Part shown: one piece after another, positions 32,883 through 41,738 of the stretch
Position numbering within the stretch: the first letter of the stretch is position 1
Layout of the letters: every line of letters begins with the position of its first letter
Source: Hespellia stercorisuis DSM 15480
GTDB taxonomy: Bacteria > Bacillota > Clostridia > Lachnospirales > Lachnospiraceae
Direction: 5' to 3'
Assembly: GCF_900142165.1 (NCBI RefSeq)
Contig: NZ_FQZY01000027.1
Coordinates: 1-57,703 of the forward strand
Length of the DNA: 57,703 nucleotides
Made by a program: the position numbers and the translations under genes
Notes under the pieces: model-generated
Databases searched by the model: none
The model's input: the letters and a program-made list of their open reading frames with translations, nothing else
Told to the model about the DNA's origin: nothing

Positions 32883-34142
32883 ATGAATAATGAAAAAAAA
32901 GAAAATCTGATGAATCTGGGACAGCTGACAATCAAAAAGCTGCGGGGGTTGATTGTATTTACACTTCTGATTCTTGTAGGACTCTGGAAATTCGATATGG
33001 TGCTGGAGGTCTTGCTTTTCCTGTGGCGAATCTTTTTCCCATTTGTTCTGGGCGGTGCCATCGCGTTCATCATCAACGTGCTGATGAGTTTCCTTGAGAA
33101 AAAAATCTTTGGACCAGACCGTGATCTATATGGTCGGCTAAAACTTAAATTTGCCCGTCCAGTAAGCCTGGTTCTAACCATCGCTCTGGTTCTCGGCATC
33201 GTTGTACTAGTCATGTTCGTTGTGATTCCACAGCTTGGCCGGACACTGGGATCGCTAGGAGAAAGCCTTGCCGCATTCATTCCCAGACTCCAGAAATGGA
33301 TTGCCTCCTTTACAAACAACAACCAGGAAATCATGCAGATGGTCAATCAGCTGGACTTTAATCCAGACAAGATGCTGAACTGGAGTATTTCTTTCCTCCG
33401 TAATGGAGCGGGTAATATGATGAACTCCACCTTTGCCGCAGCAAAAAGTATTGTTGGCTTTTTTGCTAATTTCTTCATCGCATTTTCGTTTGCATGCTAT
33501 ATTCTTATTCAGAAAGAAAAGCTGCATGTACAGGTGCGAAAAGTAATTTTTGCTTTCTTTCCACGTGGAAAAGCCGAAGCTCTGCTCGAGGTCTGCTCTC
33601 TCGCCTACAGCACTTTTGCACATTTCCTGACTGGACAATGCCTGGAGGCAGTAATTCTCGGAAGTATGTTTGTCGTATCCATGTCGATTCTGCGCATGCC
33701 ATATGCCCTGCTGATTGGTATCCTGATTGCTTTTACCGCTCTGATTCCAATGTTTGGTGCTTTTATCGGCTGTGGCGTAGGTACTTTTCTGATTTTTATG
33801 ATCAACCCGCAGCAGGCACTGTTTTTTATCATCATGTTCCTTGTGCTTCAGCAGATTGAAGGGAACTTCATCTACCCGCACGTGGTGGGAAACTCCGTTG
33901 GTCTTCCTTCTATCTGGGTTCTGGCTGCGGTCAGTGTAGGTGGCAGCCTGCTCGGAATCATTGGAATGCTGATTTTCATTCCAATTGTATCCGTTTTGTA
34001 TACGCTCTTTAAAGAAATTGTGTATCTGAATTTGAAAAAAAGGAAAATCAAGTCTGTGACAGATGATGAAATAGTGGAATATACGCCGGAAGAGGCAGAG
34101 GCTATGAAAATTGCTTTTTTAAAAGAACATATGAATTATTAG
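32883..34142 (+). CDS. AI-2E family transporter (YdgG/TqsA-like), predicted manganese-responsive
   Basis: 419 residues, with about eight membrane helices in the family's arrangement: a membrane pair near 20-75, a large loop, and a C-terminal bundle from about 190 (GFFANFFIAFSFACYILIQKEKL) to 375 with PxGALI-like ALIPMFGAFIGCGVG and QQIEGNFIYPHVVGNSVGLPSIWVL. Members have been linked to autoinducer-2 export and Na+/H+ exchange. Here the gene is behind a yybP-ykoY riboswitch, which suggests induction by Mn2+ and a possible role in metal export or metal stress. The ATG follows GAAAGAAAGGGC. Confidence 0.85.
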   Translation: MNNEKKENLMNLGQLTIKKLRGLIVFTLLILVGLWKFDMVLEVLLFLWRIFFPFVLGGAIAFIINVLMSFLEKKIFGPDRDLYGRLKLKFARPVSLVLTIALVLGIVVLVMFVVIPQLGRTLGSLGESLAAFIPRLQKWIASFTNNNQEIMQMVNQLDFNPDKMLNWSISFLRNGAGNMMNSTFAAAKSIVGFFANFFIAFSFACYILIQKEKLHVQVRKVIFAFFPRGKAEALLEVCSLAYSTFAHFLTGQCLEAVILGSMFVVSMSILRMPYALLIGILIAFTALIPMFGAFIGCGVGTFLIFMINPQQALFFIIMFLVLQQIEGNFIYPHVVGNSVGLPSIWVLAAVSVGGSLLGIIGMLIFIPIVSVLYTLFKEIVYLNLKKRKIKSVTDDEIVEYTPEEAEAMKIAFLKEHMNY

Positions 34143-34170
34143 AGGAAAACAACATAAACCACAGCATAAT

Positions 34171-34223
34171 AAAAACCTCTCTTTTGCAGCATGTCATGAA
34201 ACTGCCGCAAAAGAGAGGTTTTT
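34171..34223. terminator. Bidirectional terminator
   Basis: AAAAACCTCTCTTTTGC (34171-34187) pairs perfectly over 17 bases with 34207-34223. A-rich and T-rich flanks serve the convergent AI-2E and YoaK genes. Confidence 0.92.
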
Positions 34224-34226
34224 CTA

Positions 34227-34898
34227 TTATTTTTTTTCCTGTTCTTTATCAATGAACATTATCGCAAATGCTATGAGCAGCAACCCTGAACTCACCAGGA
34301 TCGTTCTCTCATGCAGCACCTTCAACACTTCATTGCCGATCACTGCGCCTGTGATAAAGCAGACAATAAGCCCAAAGTAGAGCCCGCCTTTTTCCAGCCG
34401 CTCCTTATCTCTGGTAAACCAGTATTCACACACATTCTGTGTGGCACTGCGCAGATTGCCAATGCACATGGTTGTCGCCGCACCGTTTCCCCGGATCTTG
34501 CGGAAACTCTCCACCTGGATGCCACAGGCAAGCGAGGCGAGTGAGTTGGCCCACAGGTTCATGCTCTGCGGCATAAAGCTCACCGCGATCAGGATCAGCG
34601 CTTCTGTCAGTGCCGAAACCTGCCTCCAGTGAAGCACACTCATCTTTTTCAATTTGATCCTCACAATATCCGCCATCGCAATCCCGATAGTAAATGCCAG
34701 CACCGGGAAGAGATAGCGTACAGCATCCACCCAGTTTTTCTGTGCCAGACTGATACCCAGAAGCAGCATATTCCCGGTCTGCGCATTGGCAAACACCTGA
34801 TCTCTGCCAATATAGGAATACGCATCCATCAATCCTCCGGATACCGCAAGTATCACTCCAAGTCTGATCGATTCAGACATTTGTTTTGTCCGTTTCAA
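34227..34898 (-). CDS. YoaK family (DUF1275) membrane protein
   Basis: 223 residues with six membrane segments. Family motifs SGGLMDAYSYIGRDQVFANAQTGNMLLLG (about 20-48) and a second GNLRSATQNVCEYW region near 147-160. Function is unknown in the family; it is not a recognised transporter. The start is uncertain: TTG 34898 has AAAGG ten bases upstream, whereas the ATG at 34880 has no visible ribosome site. Convergent with the AI-2E gene. Confidence 0.82.
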   Translation of the reverse strand: MKRTKQMSESIRLGVILAVSGGLMDAYSYIGRDQVFANAQTGNMLLLGISLAQKNWVDAVRYLFPVLAFTIGIAMADIVRIKLKKMSVLHWRQVSALTEALILIAVSFMPQSMNLWANSLASLACGIQVESFRKIRGNGAATTMCIGNLRSATQNVCEYWFTRDKERLEKGGLYFGLIVCFITGAVIGNEVLKVLHERTILVSSGLLLIAFAIMFIDKEQEKK

Positions 34899-34998
34899 TA
34901 TACCACTGCCTTTCTAACTCTAACCAAAGGATTATTTTTAATTTCCAACAGTAGTATATAACACTTTTCCGCAAATGTAAAACAAATTGAACGTTCTC

Positions 34999-35676
34999 TT
35001 ATTTTGATGGAATATATGGAATAATCGATCCTGCAACATTACAGATCGGCATCGTCTGAATGGTCACTTTTCCCGGACCTGTTATCACCGTGTTAAAGAT
35101 TCCCTCGCCTCCGAGAAGCATGTTCTTCACACCCGGAACTTTCTTAATATCCATAGAACAGGTTGCGTCCATCATTGCCACATAACCTGTATCCACAACA
35201 AGCGACTGCCCTGCCGCCAGATCGTACTCTACCGCGCTGCCGTCAATCTCGACAAATACAAGACCAGATCCTGAAACCTTTTCCATGATAAATCCCTCGC
35301 CGCCAAACAGGCCGCTTCCGAATTTTTTCTGGAAGAAAATGGACAGCTGAACACTGGACTCTCCAGCAAGAAATGCTTTTTTCTGCAAGACAACCTCACG
35401 TCCCGGCTCAACCTGGACTACACGGATATCCCCTGGAAATGAAGATGCAAATGCGATCATTCCCTCGCCGTCTGTAGCCTCATATGAATTCAAAAAAATG
35501 GATTCTCCGGAGAACATTCTTCCAAATGCCTTCCCTATTCCACCGTTTGTATTCGTATCCATCTTCATATTTGGTGACATCCAGCTCATTGCACCTGATT
35601 CACATACCAGTTTTTCTCCGGGACTGCATGTGCAGACTACCGCCGGAAAGCTTCCACCTTTTACTTCATATTGCAT
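34999..35676 (-). CDS. AIM24/TIGR00266 family protein
   Basis: 225 residues from ATG 35676 (AGGAGGT seven bases upstream). Beta-rich, with MQYEVKGGSFPAVVCTCSPGEKL at the start, SGAMSWMSPNMKM (about 27-39), and FGSGLFGGEGFIMEKVSGSGLVFVE (about 116-140), signatures of the AIM24/TRAP-like beta-helix family. The C-terminus IIPYIPSK is usual for the family. Bacterial function is unknown; no catalytic residues are known. Monocistronic. Confidence 0.85.
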   Translation of the reverse strand: MQYEVKGGSFPAVVCTCSPGEKLVCESGAMSWMSPNMKMDTNTNGGIGKAFGRMFSGESIFLNSYEATDGEGMIAFASSFPGDIRVVQVEPGREVVLQKKAFLAGESSVQLSIFFQKKFGSGLFGGEGFIMEKVSGSGLVFVEIDGSAVEYDLAAGQSLVVDTGYVAMMDATCSMDIKKVPGVKNMLLGGEGIFNTVITGPGKVTIQTMPICNVAGSIIPYIPSK

Positions 35677-35884
35677 ATTCATTACCTCCTGTGTTTTGTC
35701 AACTGTTGCATGCCGGGCGGGCATCTAAAATCCACCCTGCTACTGAGAAAAAGCTGCTGCCCACTGCTCCTGTTCAGAGGTGAGAACATCTTTCGTATAT
35801 TTATAGTAGCATTTGCAGGATTCTTTGTAAACCACCCTGTCGGGTAGTTTTCTTTATCCCCCCAATGTTCCCGATACGCAATAT

Positions 35885-35924
35885 GGGAGTGAATGGTAAC
35901 CTGGAATCGTTACCACTCACTCCC
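35885..35924. terminator. Hairpin downstream of arsR
   Basis: GGGAGTGAATGGTAAC (35885-35900) pairs with GTTACCACTCACTCCC (35909-35924) with one mismatched step. It lacks a U-run on either side, so it may stabilise or weakly terminate the ATPase-ArsR transcript. Confidence 0.4.
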
Positions 35925-35947
35925 AATCCGACAGATCTCACACCCGG

Positions 35948-36307
35948 TTACTCCTCAATATGCTCGCGCCCCTGGGCAATAATCGTCCGCACATGTCCGT
36001 CTGCAAGAGAATAAAATACAGACTTTCCTTCTCTCCGGTTCTTCACCAGCTTGTTCTGCTTCAGGATCTTGAGCTGGTGGGAAATCGCCGACTGTGTCAT
36101 ATTCAGAGCCTGGGCCAGATCACACACACATACCTCCGCCTCGAACAGTACGAACAGGATCCGGATGCGCGTGGAGTCGCCAAACACCTTGAACAGCTCT
36201 GCCAGATCATACAGCTCCGTCTCCTCCGGCATGGTCTCATTTACAATTTTCAAGAGATCCTCGTGTACTTCCGTGGTATCACATCTGTCTAATTCTGTTT
36301 CTGCCAT
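35948..36307 (-). CDS. ArsR/SmtB family metal-sensing repressor
   Basis: 119 residues, winged helix-turn-helix. Two possible metal sites are visible: AEVCVCDLA (about 56-64), the alpha3 cysteine box ELCVCD of CadC-type sensors, and DGHVRTIIAQGREHIEE at the C-terminus, the Asp/His...His/Glu alpha5 site of CzrA/SmtB zinc sensors. The recognition helix is NMTQSAISHQLKIL. It is encoded after the P-type ATPase and the HMA protein in the same direction, and an ArsR-type palindrome overlaps the operon promoter, so autoregulated Zn/Cd response is likely. Confidence 0.9.
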   Translation of the reverse strand: MAETELDRCDTTEVHEDLLKIVNETMPEETELYDLAELFKVFGDSTRIRILFVLFEAEVCVCDLAQALNMTQSAISHQLKILKQNKLVKNRREGKSVFYSLADGHVRTIIAQGREHIEE

Positions 36308-36453
36308 GTTAACATCCTTTCTGTAATCAGGCTCGAAAGCCTGTTGTTTTATCGTCGTTTTACCAGTTATCCCGCTTCTGCCGTCTCCCGGTCAAAGTGG
36401 ACAACCGCAGTCCGCTTCGCTGCTTATCAGAAGCCAGAAACCGCTCAGGTATG

Positions 36454-38322
36454 TTACAAATTCTTTACAAACAGCGCCCGCACCGCATTCAGCACCGCGA
36501 TCACCATCACACCAACGTCCGCGAAAATAGCCACCCACATGTTGGCGATGCCAAGCGCACCCAGAATCAGGCACAGTACCTTGACTCCGATTGCAAAGTA
36601 AATATTCTCATAGACAATCCGGATACATTTCTGGGAAATCTTGATGGCCTTTGCGATTTTCAATGGATCATCATCCATCAATACGATATCCGCTGCCTCG
36701 ATGGCTGCATCAGATCCCAGCGCACCCATGGCAATACCGATATCCGCTCTGGAGAGGACCGGCGCATCGTTGATGCCGTCTCCCACGAATGCAAGCTTCT
36801 CCTTCTCGCCCTTTTCCCCCAACAGTTTCTCTACTTTCTCCACCTTATCTCCCGGGAGCAGTTCGCTGTACACTTCGGAGATGCCAAGCTCTCCCGCCAC
36901 CTGATCTGCCACCTTTTTCATGTCTCCAGTCAGCATGACCGTCTTCTTGATTCCAGCGCGTTTCAGTGCCTCGATCGACTCTTTTGCATGTGGCTTCAGA
37001 CGATCTGAGATGAGAATATGTCCAGCATACTGTCCGTCCAGCGCGATGTGCACCACCGTTCCCAGGTGATGGCACACCTTGTACTCCACGCCGATGCTCT
37101 CCATCAGCTTTGCATTCCCGACCGCAGTCAGAACACCGTCCACGCGGGCTGTCACACCGTTTCCGCTGATTTCCTGCACGTCGGACACTCTGCCGGTATC
37201 GACTTCTTTTCCGTAGGCCTTCTTCAGGCTAACGCTAATCGGATGGGAGGAATAACTCTCCGTGAGTGCCGCATATTCAAGAATCTTTTTTTCCTCTTCC
37301 TTGTTATGATGGATACCAATCACCTCAAACACACCCTGTGTCATAGTTCCGGTCTTGTCAAATACCACATATTTCGTCTGGGAAAGTGCCTCCAGATAAT
37401 TAGATCCCTTTACCAGCACACCTTCCTTGCTGGCACCGCCGATTCCTGCAAAAAAGCTGAGCGGAATGCTGATCACCAGCGCACATGGACAACTGATAAC
37501 CAGGAATGTCAGGGCTCTGTAAATCCAGTCTCCCCACTCCGGTGCCTGATGCAGCACACCCATCCGCACGAGCGGCGGAATTACGGCCAGTGCCAATGCC
37601 CCGTAACAGACTGCCGGTGTATATACCCGCGCAAACCGGGAAATAAAATTCTCAGACCTTGATTTCTTGGAGCTTGCGTTTTCCACCATATCCAGAATCT
37701 TTGATACCGTGGACTCCCCAAATTCCTTTGTCGTCTGAATGCGCAGCACCCCGGTCTCGTTGATGCATCCACTGATGACTTCCTCACCGCTCACCACCTT
37801 GCGCGGAAGGCTCTCTCCCGTCAGTGCACTCGTATTCAGTGTAGAACCACCCTCGATGACCACACCGTCGATTGGAATTTTCTCACCGGGCTGTACCACG
37901 ATGATACTGCCGATCTCCACCTCGTCCGGGTCCACCTTCTCCAGCTTGTCGCCTTGCTCTACATTCGCGTAATCCGGGCGGATGTCCATCAGTTCACTGA
38001 TATTTCTTCTGCTTTTCCCGACCGCATAGCTCTGGAAAAGTTCTCCGATCTGGTAGAACAGCATAACCGCCACACCCTCTTTGTAATCCCCGAGTGCGAT
38101 CGCACCGACCGTCGCGATTGCCATAAGAAAATTCTCATCGAACACCTGCCTGTTCAGGATTCCCTTCAGGGCCTTTTTTAAAATGTCGTAGCCGATCACC
38201 AGATACGGGATCAGGTACAGGACAAACTTCAGGTATCCATCTGCCGGTACAAAGGCCAGCGCTGCAATCAATACGGCTGCAGCAATAATACGAATCAATA
38301 CTTTTTTCTGTTTTTTATTCAA
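36454..38322 (-). CDS. Zn/Cd/Pb-type P1B ATPase (ZntA/CadA-like), lacking N-terminal HMA
   Basis: 622 residues. No N-terminal metal-binding domain: membrane segments begin at residue 9. TGES near 168-171, CPC in [16 protein letters not shown], the phosphorylation loop FDKTGTMTQG, HP motif SSHPIS and hinge [12 protein letters not shown] are all present. The SCPCALVISIP signature and last-helix Lys/Asp residues (GVKVLCL, FADVGVMVI) indicate P1B-2 specificity for Zn2+, Cd2+ or Pb2+. The 72-residue HMA protein encoded just upstream looks like its detached N-terminal domain. The ArsR gene follows 146 bases downstream, a gap that contains a CAGGCT-TTCG-AGCCTG tetraloop hairpin. Confidence 0.92.
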   Translation of the reverse strand: MNKKQKKVLIRIIAAAVLIAALAFVPADGYLKFVLYLIPYLVIGYDILKKALKGILNRQVFDENFLMAIATVGAIALGDYKEGVAVMLFYQIGELFQSYAVGKSRRNISELMDIRPDYANVEQGDKLEKVDPDEVEIGSIIVVQPGEKIPIDGVVIEGGSTLNTSALTGESLPRKVVSGEEVISGCINETGVLRIQTTKEFGESTVSKILDMVENASSKKSRSENFISRFARVYTPAVCYGALALAVIPPLVRMGVLHQAPEWGDWIYRALTFLVISCPCALVISIPLSFFAGIGGASKEGVLVKGSNYLEALSQTKYVVFDKTGTMTQGVFEVIGIHHNKEEEKKILEYAALTESYSSHPISVSLKKAYGKEVDTGRVSDVQEISGNGVTARVDGVLTAVGNAKLMESIGVEYKVCHHLGTVVHIALDGQYAGHILISDRLKPHAKESIEALKRAGIKKTVMLTGDMKKVADQVAGELGISEVYSELLPGDKVEKVEKLLGEKGEKEKLAFVGDGINDAPVLSRADIGIAMGALGSDAAIEAADIVLMDDDPLKIAKAIKISQKCIRIVYENIYFAIGVKVLCLILGALGIANMWVAIFADVGVMVIAVLNAVRALFVKNL

Positions 38323-38350
38323 GTCATCACCTCATCAAATCTCATATGTT

Positions 38351-38569
38351 CTACAGGAAAATCTCGCAGTCATCCTCTACCTTCTTACAATTTTTCAATA
38401 CTTCTTTCATTACGGTCTTCGGCTCCTGTCCATCCTCAAACTCCACAGACATCTTCAGCATCATAAAGTTTACAGTTGCGTCCTTCACTCCCGCTGTCTT
38501 CCTGGCAGCCTCTTCCATCTTGTTTGCACAGTTTGCACAGTCCACGTCAATTTTGTAAGTTTTTTTCAT
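38351..38569 (-). CDS. Stand-alone HMA metal-binding protein
   Basis: 72 residues, a single HMA fold. The metal site is DVDCANCANKMEEAAR (about 9-24), of the DCANCA type found in the N-terminal domains of zinc/cadmium ATPases, unlike the GMxCxxC of copper chaperones. The C-terminus has DDCEIFL. Gene is first in the operon and 28 bases before the ATPase, which lacks this domain. It probably supplies Zn2+/Cd2+ to the pump or senses it. Confidence 0.88.
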   Translation of the reverse strand: MKKTYKIDVDCANCANKMEEAARKTAGVKDATVNFMMLKMSVEFEDGQEPKTVMKEVLKNCKKVEDDCEIFL

Positions 38570-38615
38570 AGTAGGTTCTCCTTTTTTTCCTGCTTATTGG
38601 TTAATCGTCTTTTTT

Positions 38616-38637
38616 CATATGAACAATCGTTCATATG
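38616..38637. promoter_or_regulatory. ArsR/SmtB-type operator
   Basis: Perfect palindrome CATATGAAC-AATC-GTTCATATG, matching the ATATGAAC/GTTCATAT half-sites of CzrA/SmtB/CadC operators. It lies immediately downstream of the -10 box of the HMA-ATPase-ArsR operon. Confidence 0.85.
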
Positions 38638-38646
38638 TTTAACTGT

Positions 38647-38674
38647 ATTGTAGCACGTTTATTTTATATGTCAA
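38647..38674 (-). promoter_or_regulatory. Promoter of the Zn/Cd ATPase operon
   Basis: TTGACA (38674-38669), 16 bases, TACAAT (38652-38647) on the minus strand, with the operator at the expected start site. Confidence 0.8.
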
Positions 38675-38707
38675 TATGTTTTATGAATTTGACATTATTT
38701 TTTATTT

Positions 38708-38729
38708 CAAGACTCGCTCGCGAGTCTTG
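38708..38729. repeat. Short palindromic hairpin
   Basis: CAAGACTCGC-TC-GCGAGTCTTG, a perfect 10-bp stem with 2-base loop, followed by GTCAGC-TTT-GCTGAC at about 38738-38755. Both lie in the gap between the two P-type ATPase operons; role unclear. Confidence 0.6.
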
Positions 38730-38774
38730 GTGCGAGATTCGGTCAGCTTTGCTGACATCTGATATAATTGATAA

Positions 38775-38824
38775 GACCCCCGGTCTCCATGGTGTGCCGT
38801 GCACACTCACAAAGACCGGGGGTC
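38775..38824 (-). terminator. Terminator of the Mn/Ca-type P-type ATPase gene
   Basis: GACCCCCGGTCT (38824-38813 read on minus) and its perfect 12-base complement (38786-38775), followed by TTATCAATTATA. It lies about 65 bases past the stop codon at 38888. Confidence 0.8.
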
Positions 38825-38887
38825 TGTATCTTTTCTATATCTTTTCTATTCTCTTATATCACCGAATGGGATCTCCCATTTCAGCTT

Positions 38888-41494
38888 TTATTTCATTTTC
38901 CCGCGCACCCACTTCATGATCTGAATGATCGGAAGGTTCGCCAGTGCCAGACCGTACACGATCATCAGCTGTTCAAAGTTCAGCGGAACCACCTTGAAGA
39001 TACCGTGAAGTGCAGGAATCATAAGCACTGCCGTGATCAGCAGGAATCCAACCAGAAATGCTCCGATCAGATAACTGTTATTGAAAAATCGTTTTGTAAA
39101 GACAACCGGTGCATCAGACTTGCAGTTGAAGCCGTGTACCAGACGTGACAGACACAGGGTCCCGAACGCAAACGTGCTGCCCAGTGCTGCACCGCCGCTG
39201 TGATACCCGATCAGGAATCCGGCCACCGTCATCACAGCGATCACCAGACCCTCCGTGCCGATCTTTGTCAGAAAAGCTTTCGTCAGAATGGACTCGTTCA
39301 TCGGGCGCGGTTTCTCGTTCATCACACGTTTCGTATGCGGCTCCAGTCCCAGCGCAATCGCCGGAAGACTGTCTGTCAGCAGATTGATGAACAGCAGATG
39401 AACCGGGGCAAAAGGAACCGGGAGTCCCGCTATAGAAGCATACAGCACGGCCAGTATGGCTCCGAAGTTGCCGGAAAGCAGAAATTGAATGGCATTCTTG
39501 ATGTTCTGGTATACATTTCTTCCGTTTTCCACCGCCTTCACGATAGTCGCAAAGTTGTCGTCCGTCAGGATCATCGCCGAAGCATCCTTGGACACCTCCG
39601 TTCCTGTGATTCCCATGGCCACACCGATATCCGCCTGTTTCAGCGCAGGCGCATCGTTGACACCGTCTCCGGTCATGGAGACGATATTGCCCTTTTCCTG
39701 CCATGCACGTACGATACGGATCTTATGCTCCGGTGATACTCTGGCGTAAACGGAAATGCCTTCCACGAAGTCCTTCAGCTCCTCATCGCTGAGACTGTCG
39801 ATTGCTTCACCCTCACAGGCTTCTGAGATATCCTTCAGAATACCGATCCGCTTGGCGATTGCAGCCGCCGTCACCTTATGGTCACCGGTGATCATGATCG
39901 GTTTGATGCCCGCGCTGATACACTCTGCAACCGCGGCTTTGGATTCCTCTCTCGGCGGATCCATCATGGAGATCAGGCCCAGGAATGTCAGATCCGTTTC
40001 ATCTTCCACTCCCGGCGCAAAGCCTTCCGGAATATCCTTGTACGCAAATGCAAGCACGCGCAGACCATTTTCCGAGAAGCTCTGGTTCTGTGCCTTGATT
40101 TTGTCCATGTCCTCCGGAGTAATTTCTGTCACACCGGATGCCTTTTGGATATGGGTCATGCAGCCCAGCAGCACATCCACCGCGCCCTTCACGACCATGC
40201 GATGTACACCGTCAAGTTCATGGACGGTCGTCATCAGCTTTCTGTCACTGTCAAATGGAATCTCGCATTCCCGCGGATACTGTGCCCGGATTGTCCCGGC
40301 TTCCAGTCCCAGAACAGTTGCCAGATTGATCAGGGCCGTCTCCGTCGGATCCCCGATCTCCACACCGTCCTTGTTCGTGGAGTCGTTGCACAGCATACTG
40401 TAGAGCAGGAGCTGCTTCTGCGCCGGATTTTCGAGGTTAATGCCATCTACCGCAATATGTCTTTCTTCAACATAATAATCTTCCACTGTCATCTTGTTCT
40501 GAGTCAGTGTTCCCGTCTTATCCGAGCAGATGATAGAGACACTGCCCAGACCTTCCACCGCCTGCAGCTTTCGAATGATTGCATGCTCCTTTGCCATCTT
40601 CTGCGTCCCGAAGGAAAGCACAATGGTAACAATCGAGCTGAGTGCTTCTGGAATCGCTGCCACGGCGAGAGCCACGGCAAACAGGAATGCATTCCCGATA
40701 TTCTCACCCCTGAAAATGCTGATACCGAACAGGATTCCACAGAAAATCAGGATGATGATCGACAACTTCTGTCCGAATTGATCCAGATTCACCTGCAGTG
40801 GGGTCTTCTTCTCGGATGTAGATTTCAGCAGGGAGGCAATCTTTCCCACCTCTGTCTTCATCCCGATATCCGTCACCACGAAGGAACCACGGCCATAAGT
40901 CACAAAGCTTCCAGAATATACCATGTTAAGACGATCGCCCAGCGGTACCTCTCCTGTGATGATCTCCTCATTTTTCTCCACCCCGAGACTCTCGCCGGTC
41001 AGTGCACTCTCGTCAATCTTCAGGCTGTAGTTTTCCACAATTCGTCCGTCCGCCGGAACCACATCTCCAGCCTCCAGCATAATAGTGTCGCCAACCGTGA
41101 TCTCTCTGGTCGGGAGCAGAACCACCGAACCATCCCTCAGGACCTTCGCCTCCGGTCCCGAAAGCTTTTTCAGACTGTTGAGTGACTGCTCCGCCTTCAG
41201 TGTCTGTACTGTTCCAAGAATCGCGTTGATCGTGATCACAATGATGATGACCGCCGCGCTCTCCGCATCTCCGAGAAGCCCGGAAACAATCGCTGAGATG
41301 ATCAGGATGACCACCAGAAAGTCCCGGAACTGCTCAAAAAATATCTGCACCCAGCTCTTCTTTTTGCCCTCTTCCAGTTCATTTGCTCCATACTTTTCTT
41401 TGTGGAGTCTTACATCTTCCTCCGACAAGGGGTCTTCGTGTCCGTTCACCGATTTTTTCACTTCGGCCGCAGATAATTGATAATACTCCTTCAT
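38888..41494 (-). CDS. P2-type cation-transporting ATPase, predicted manganese (calcium) exporter
   Basis: 868 residues from ATG 41494, which has AAGGAGG eight bases upstream; an ATG two codons earlier is too close to it. Cation ATPase N-terminal domain (1-70), TGES near 180-183, membrane helix 4 AAIPEALSSIVTIVLSFG, ICSDKTGTLTQNKMT, TGDGVNDAPALK and a C-terminal six-helix domain. The helix 4 site reads PEALSS rather than the PEGLPA of Ca2+ pumps. A yybP-ykoY Mn2+ riboswitch controls the gene, and riboswitch-linked relatives (YoaB/CaxP group) export Mn2+ or Ca2+. Mn2+ is therefore the better prediction. Confidence 0.9.
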   Translation of the reverse strand: MKEYYQLSAAEVKKSVNGHEDPLSEEDVRLHKEKYGANELEEGKKKSWVQIFFEQFRDFLVVILIISAIVSGLLGDAESAAVIIIVITINAILGTVQTLKAEQSLNSLKKLSGPEAKVLRDGSVVLLPTREITVGDTIMLEAGDVVPADGRIVENYSLKIDESALTGESLGVEKNEEIITGEVPLGDRLNMVYSGSFVTYGRGSFVVTDIGMKTEVGKIASLLKSTSEKKTPLQVNLDQFGQKLSIIILIFCGILFGISIFRGENIGNAFLFAVALAVAAIPEALSSIVTIVLSFGTQKMAKEHAIIRKLQAVEGLGSVSIICSDKTGTLTQNKMTVEDYYVEERHIAVDGINLENPAQKQLLLYSMLCNDSTNKDGVEIGDPTETALINLATVLGLEAGTIRAQYPRECEIPFDSDRKLMTTVHELDGVHRMVVKGAVDVLLGCMTHIQKASGVTEITPEDMDKIKAQNQSFSENGLRVLAFAYKDIPEGFAPGVEDETDLTFLGLISMMDPPREESKAAVAECISAGIKPIMITGDHKVTAAAIAKRIGILKDISEACEGEAIDSLSDEELKDFVEGISVYARVSPEHKIRIVRAWQEKGNIVSMTGDGVNDAPALKQADIGVAMGITGTEVSKDASAMILTDDNFATIVKAVENGRNVYQNIKNAIQFLLSGNFGAILAVLYASIAGLPVPFAPVHLLFINLLTDSLPAIALGLEPHTKRVMNEKPRPMNESILTKAFLTKIGTEGLVIAVMTVAGFLIGYHSGGAALGSTFAFGTLCLSRLVHGFNCKSDAPVVFTKRFFNNSYLIGAFLVGFLLITAVLMIPALHGIFKVVPLNFEQLMIVYGLALANLPIIQIMKWVRGKMK

Positions 41495-41601
41495 GTTCAT
41501 TTCCTCCTTATTAAATAGTTTAACAAAAAAATCTATTTCTATGAATCCAACATTGCCGTTGTGACACCACATTATCCGTGCCGGTCTTCTCTTTCTGCAT
41601 A

Positions 41602-41646
41602 TAAAAAGAGACTCCTATTGCAATGCTGAATTGCAATAAAAGTCTC
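41602..41646 (-). terminator. Riboswitch terminator before the P-type ATPase
   Basis: GAGACTTTTATTGCAAT and ATTGCAATAGGAGTCTC form an approximately 15-bp stem (41608-41646) followed by TTTTTAT on the minus strand. Its 5' arm is the GAGACTTTT that closes the aptamer. Confidence 0.85.
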
Positions 41647-41730
41647 ACCACTTCCTCACGATACCGGATGGAATCTTCCATCGTATTGACGACGTCGTAA
41701 ACGCTTGCGCGCAGGTTACTCCCTCTTATC
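41640..41730 (-). ncRNA. yybP-ykoY manganese riboswitch upstream of the P-type ATPase
   Basis: On the minus strand: GAGGGAGTAACC, a GCGCAAGCGTTTACG hairpin, GTCGTCAATACG, ATCCGGTATCGTGAGG and GGTGAGACTTTTATTGC. The blocks are nearly the same as in the copy at 32597-32691. Mn2+ binding should stabilise the P1 stem and prevent formation of the terminator. Confidence 0.88.
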
Positions 41731-41738
41731 TATTACCT

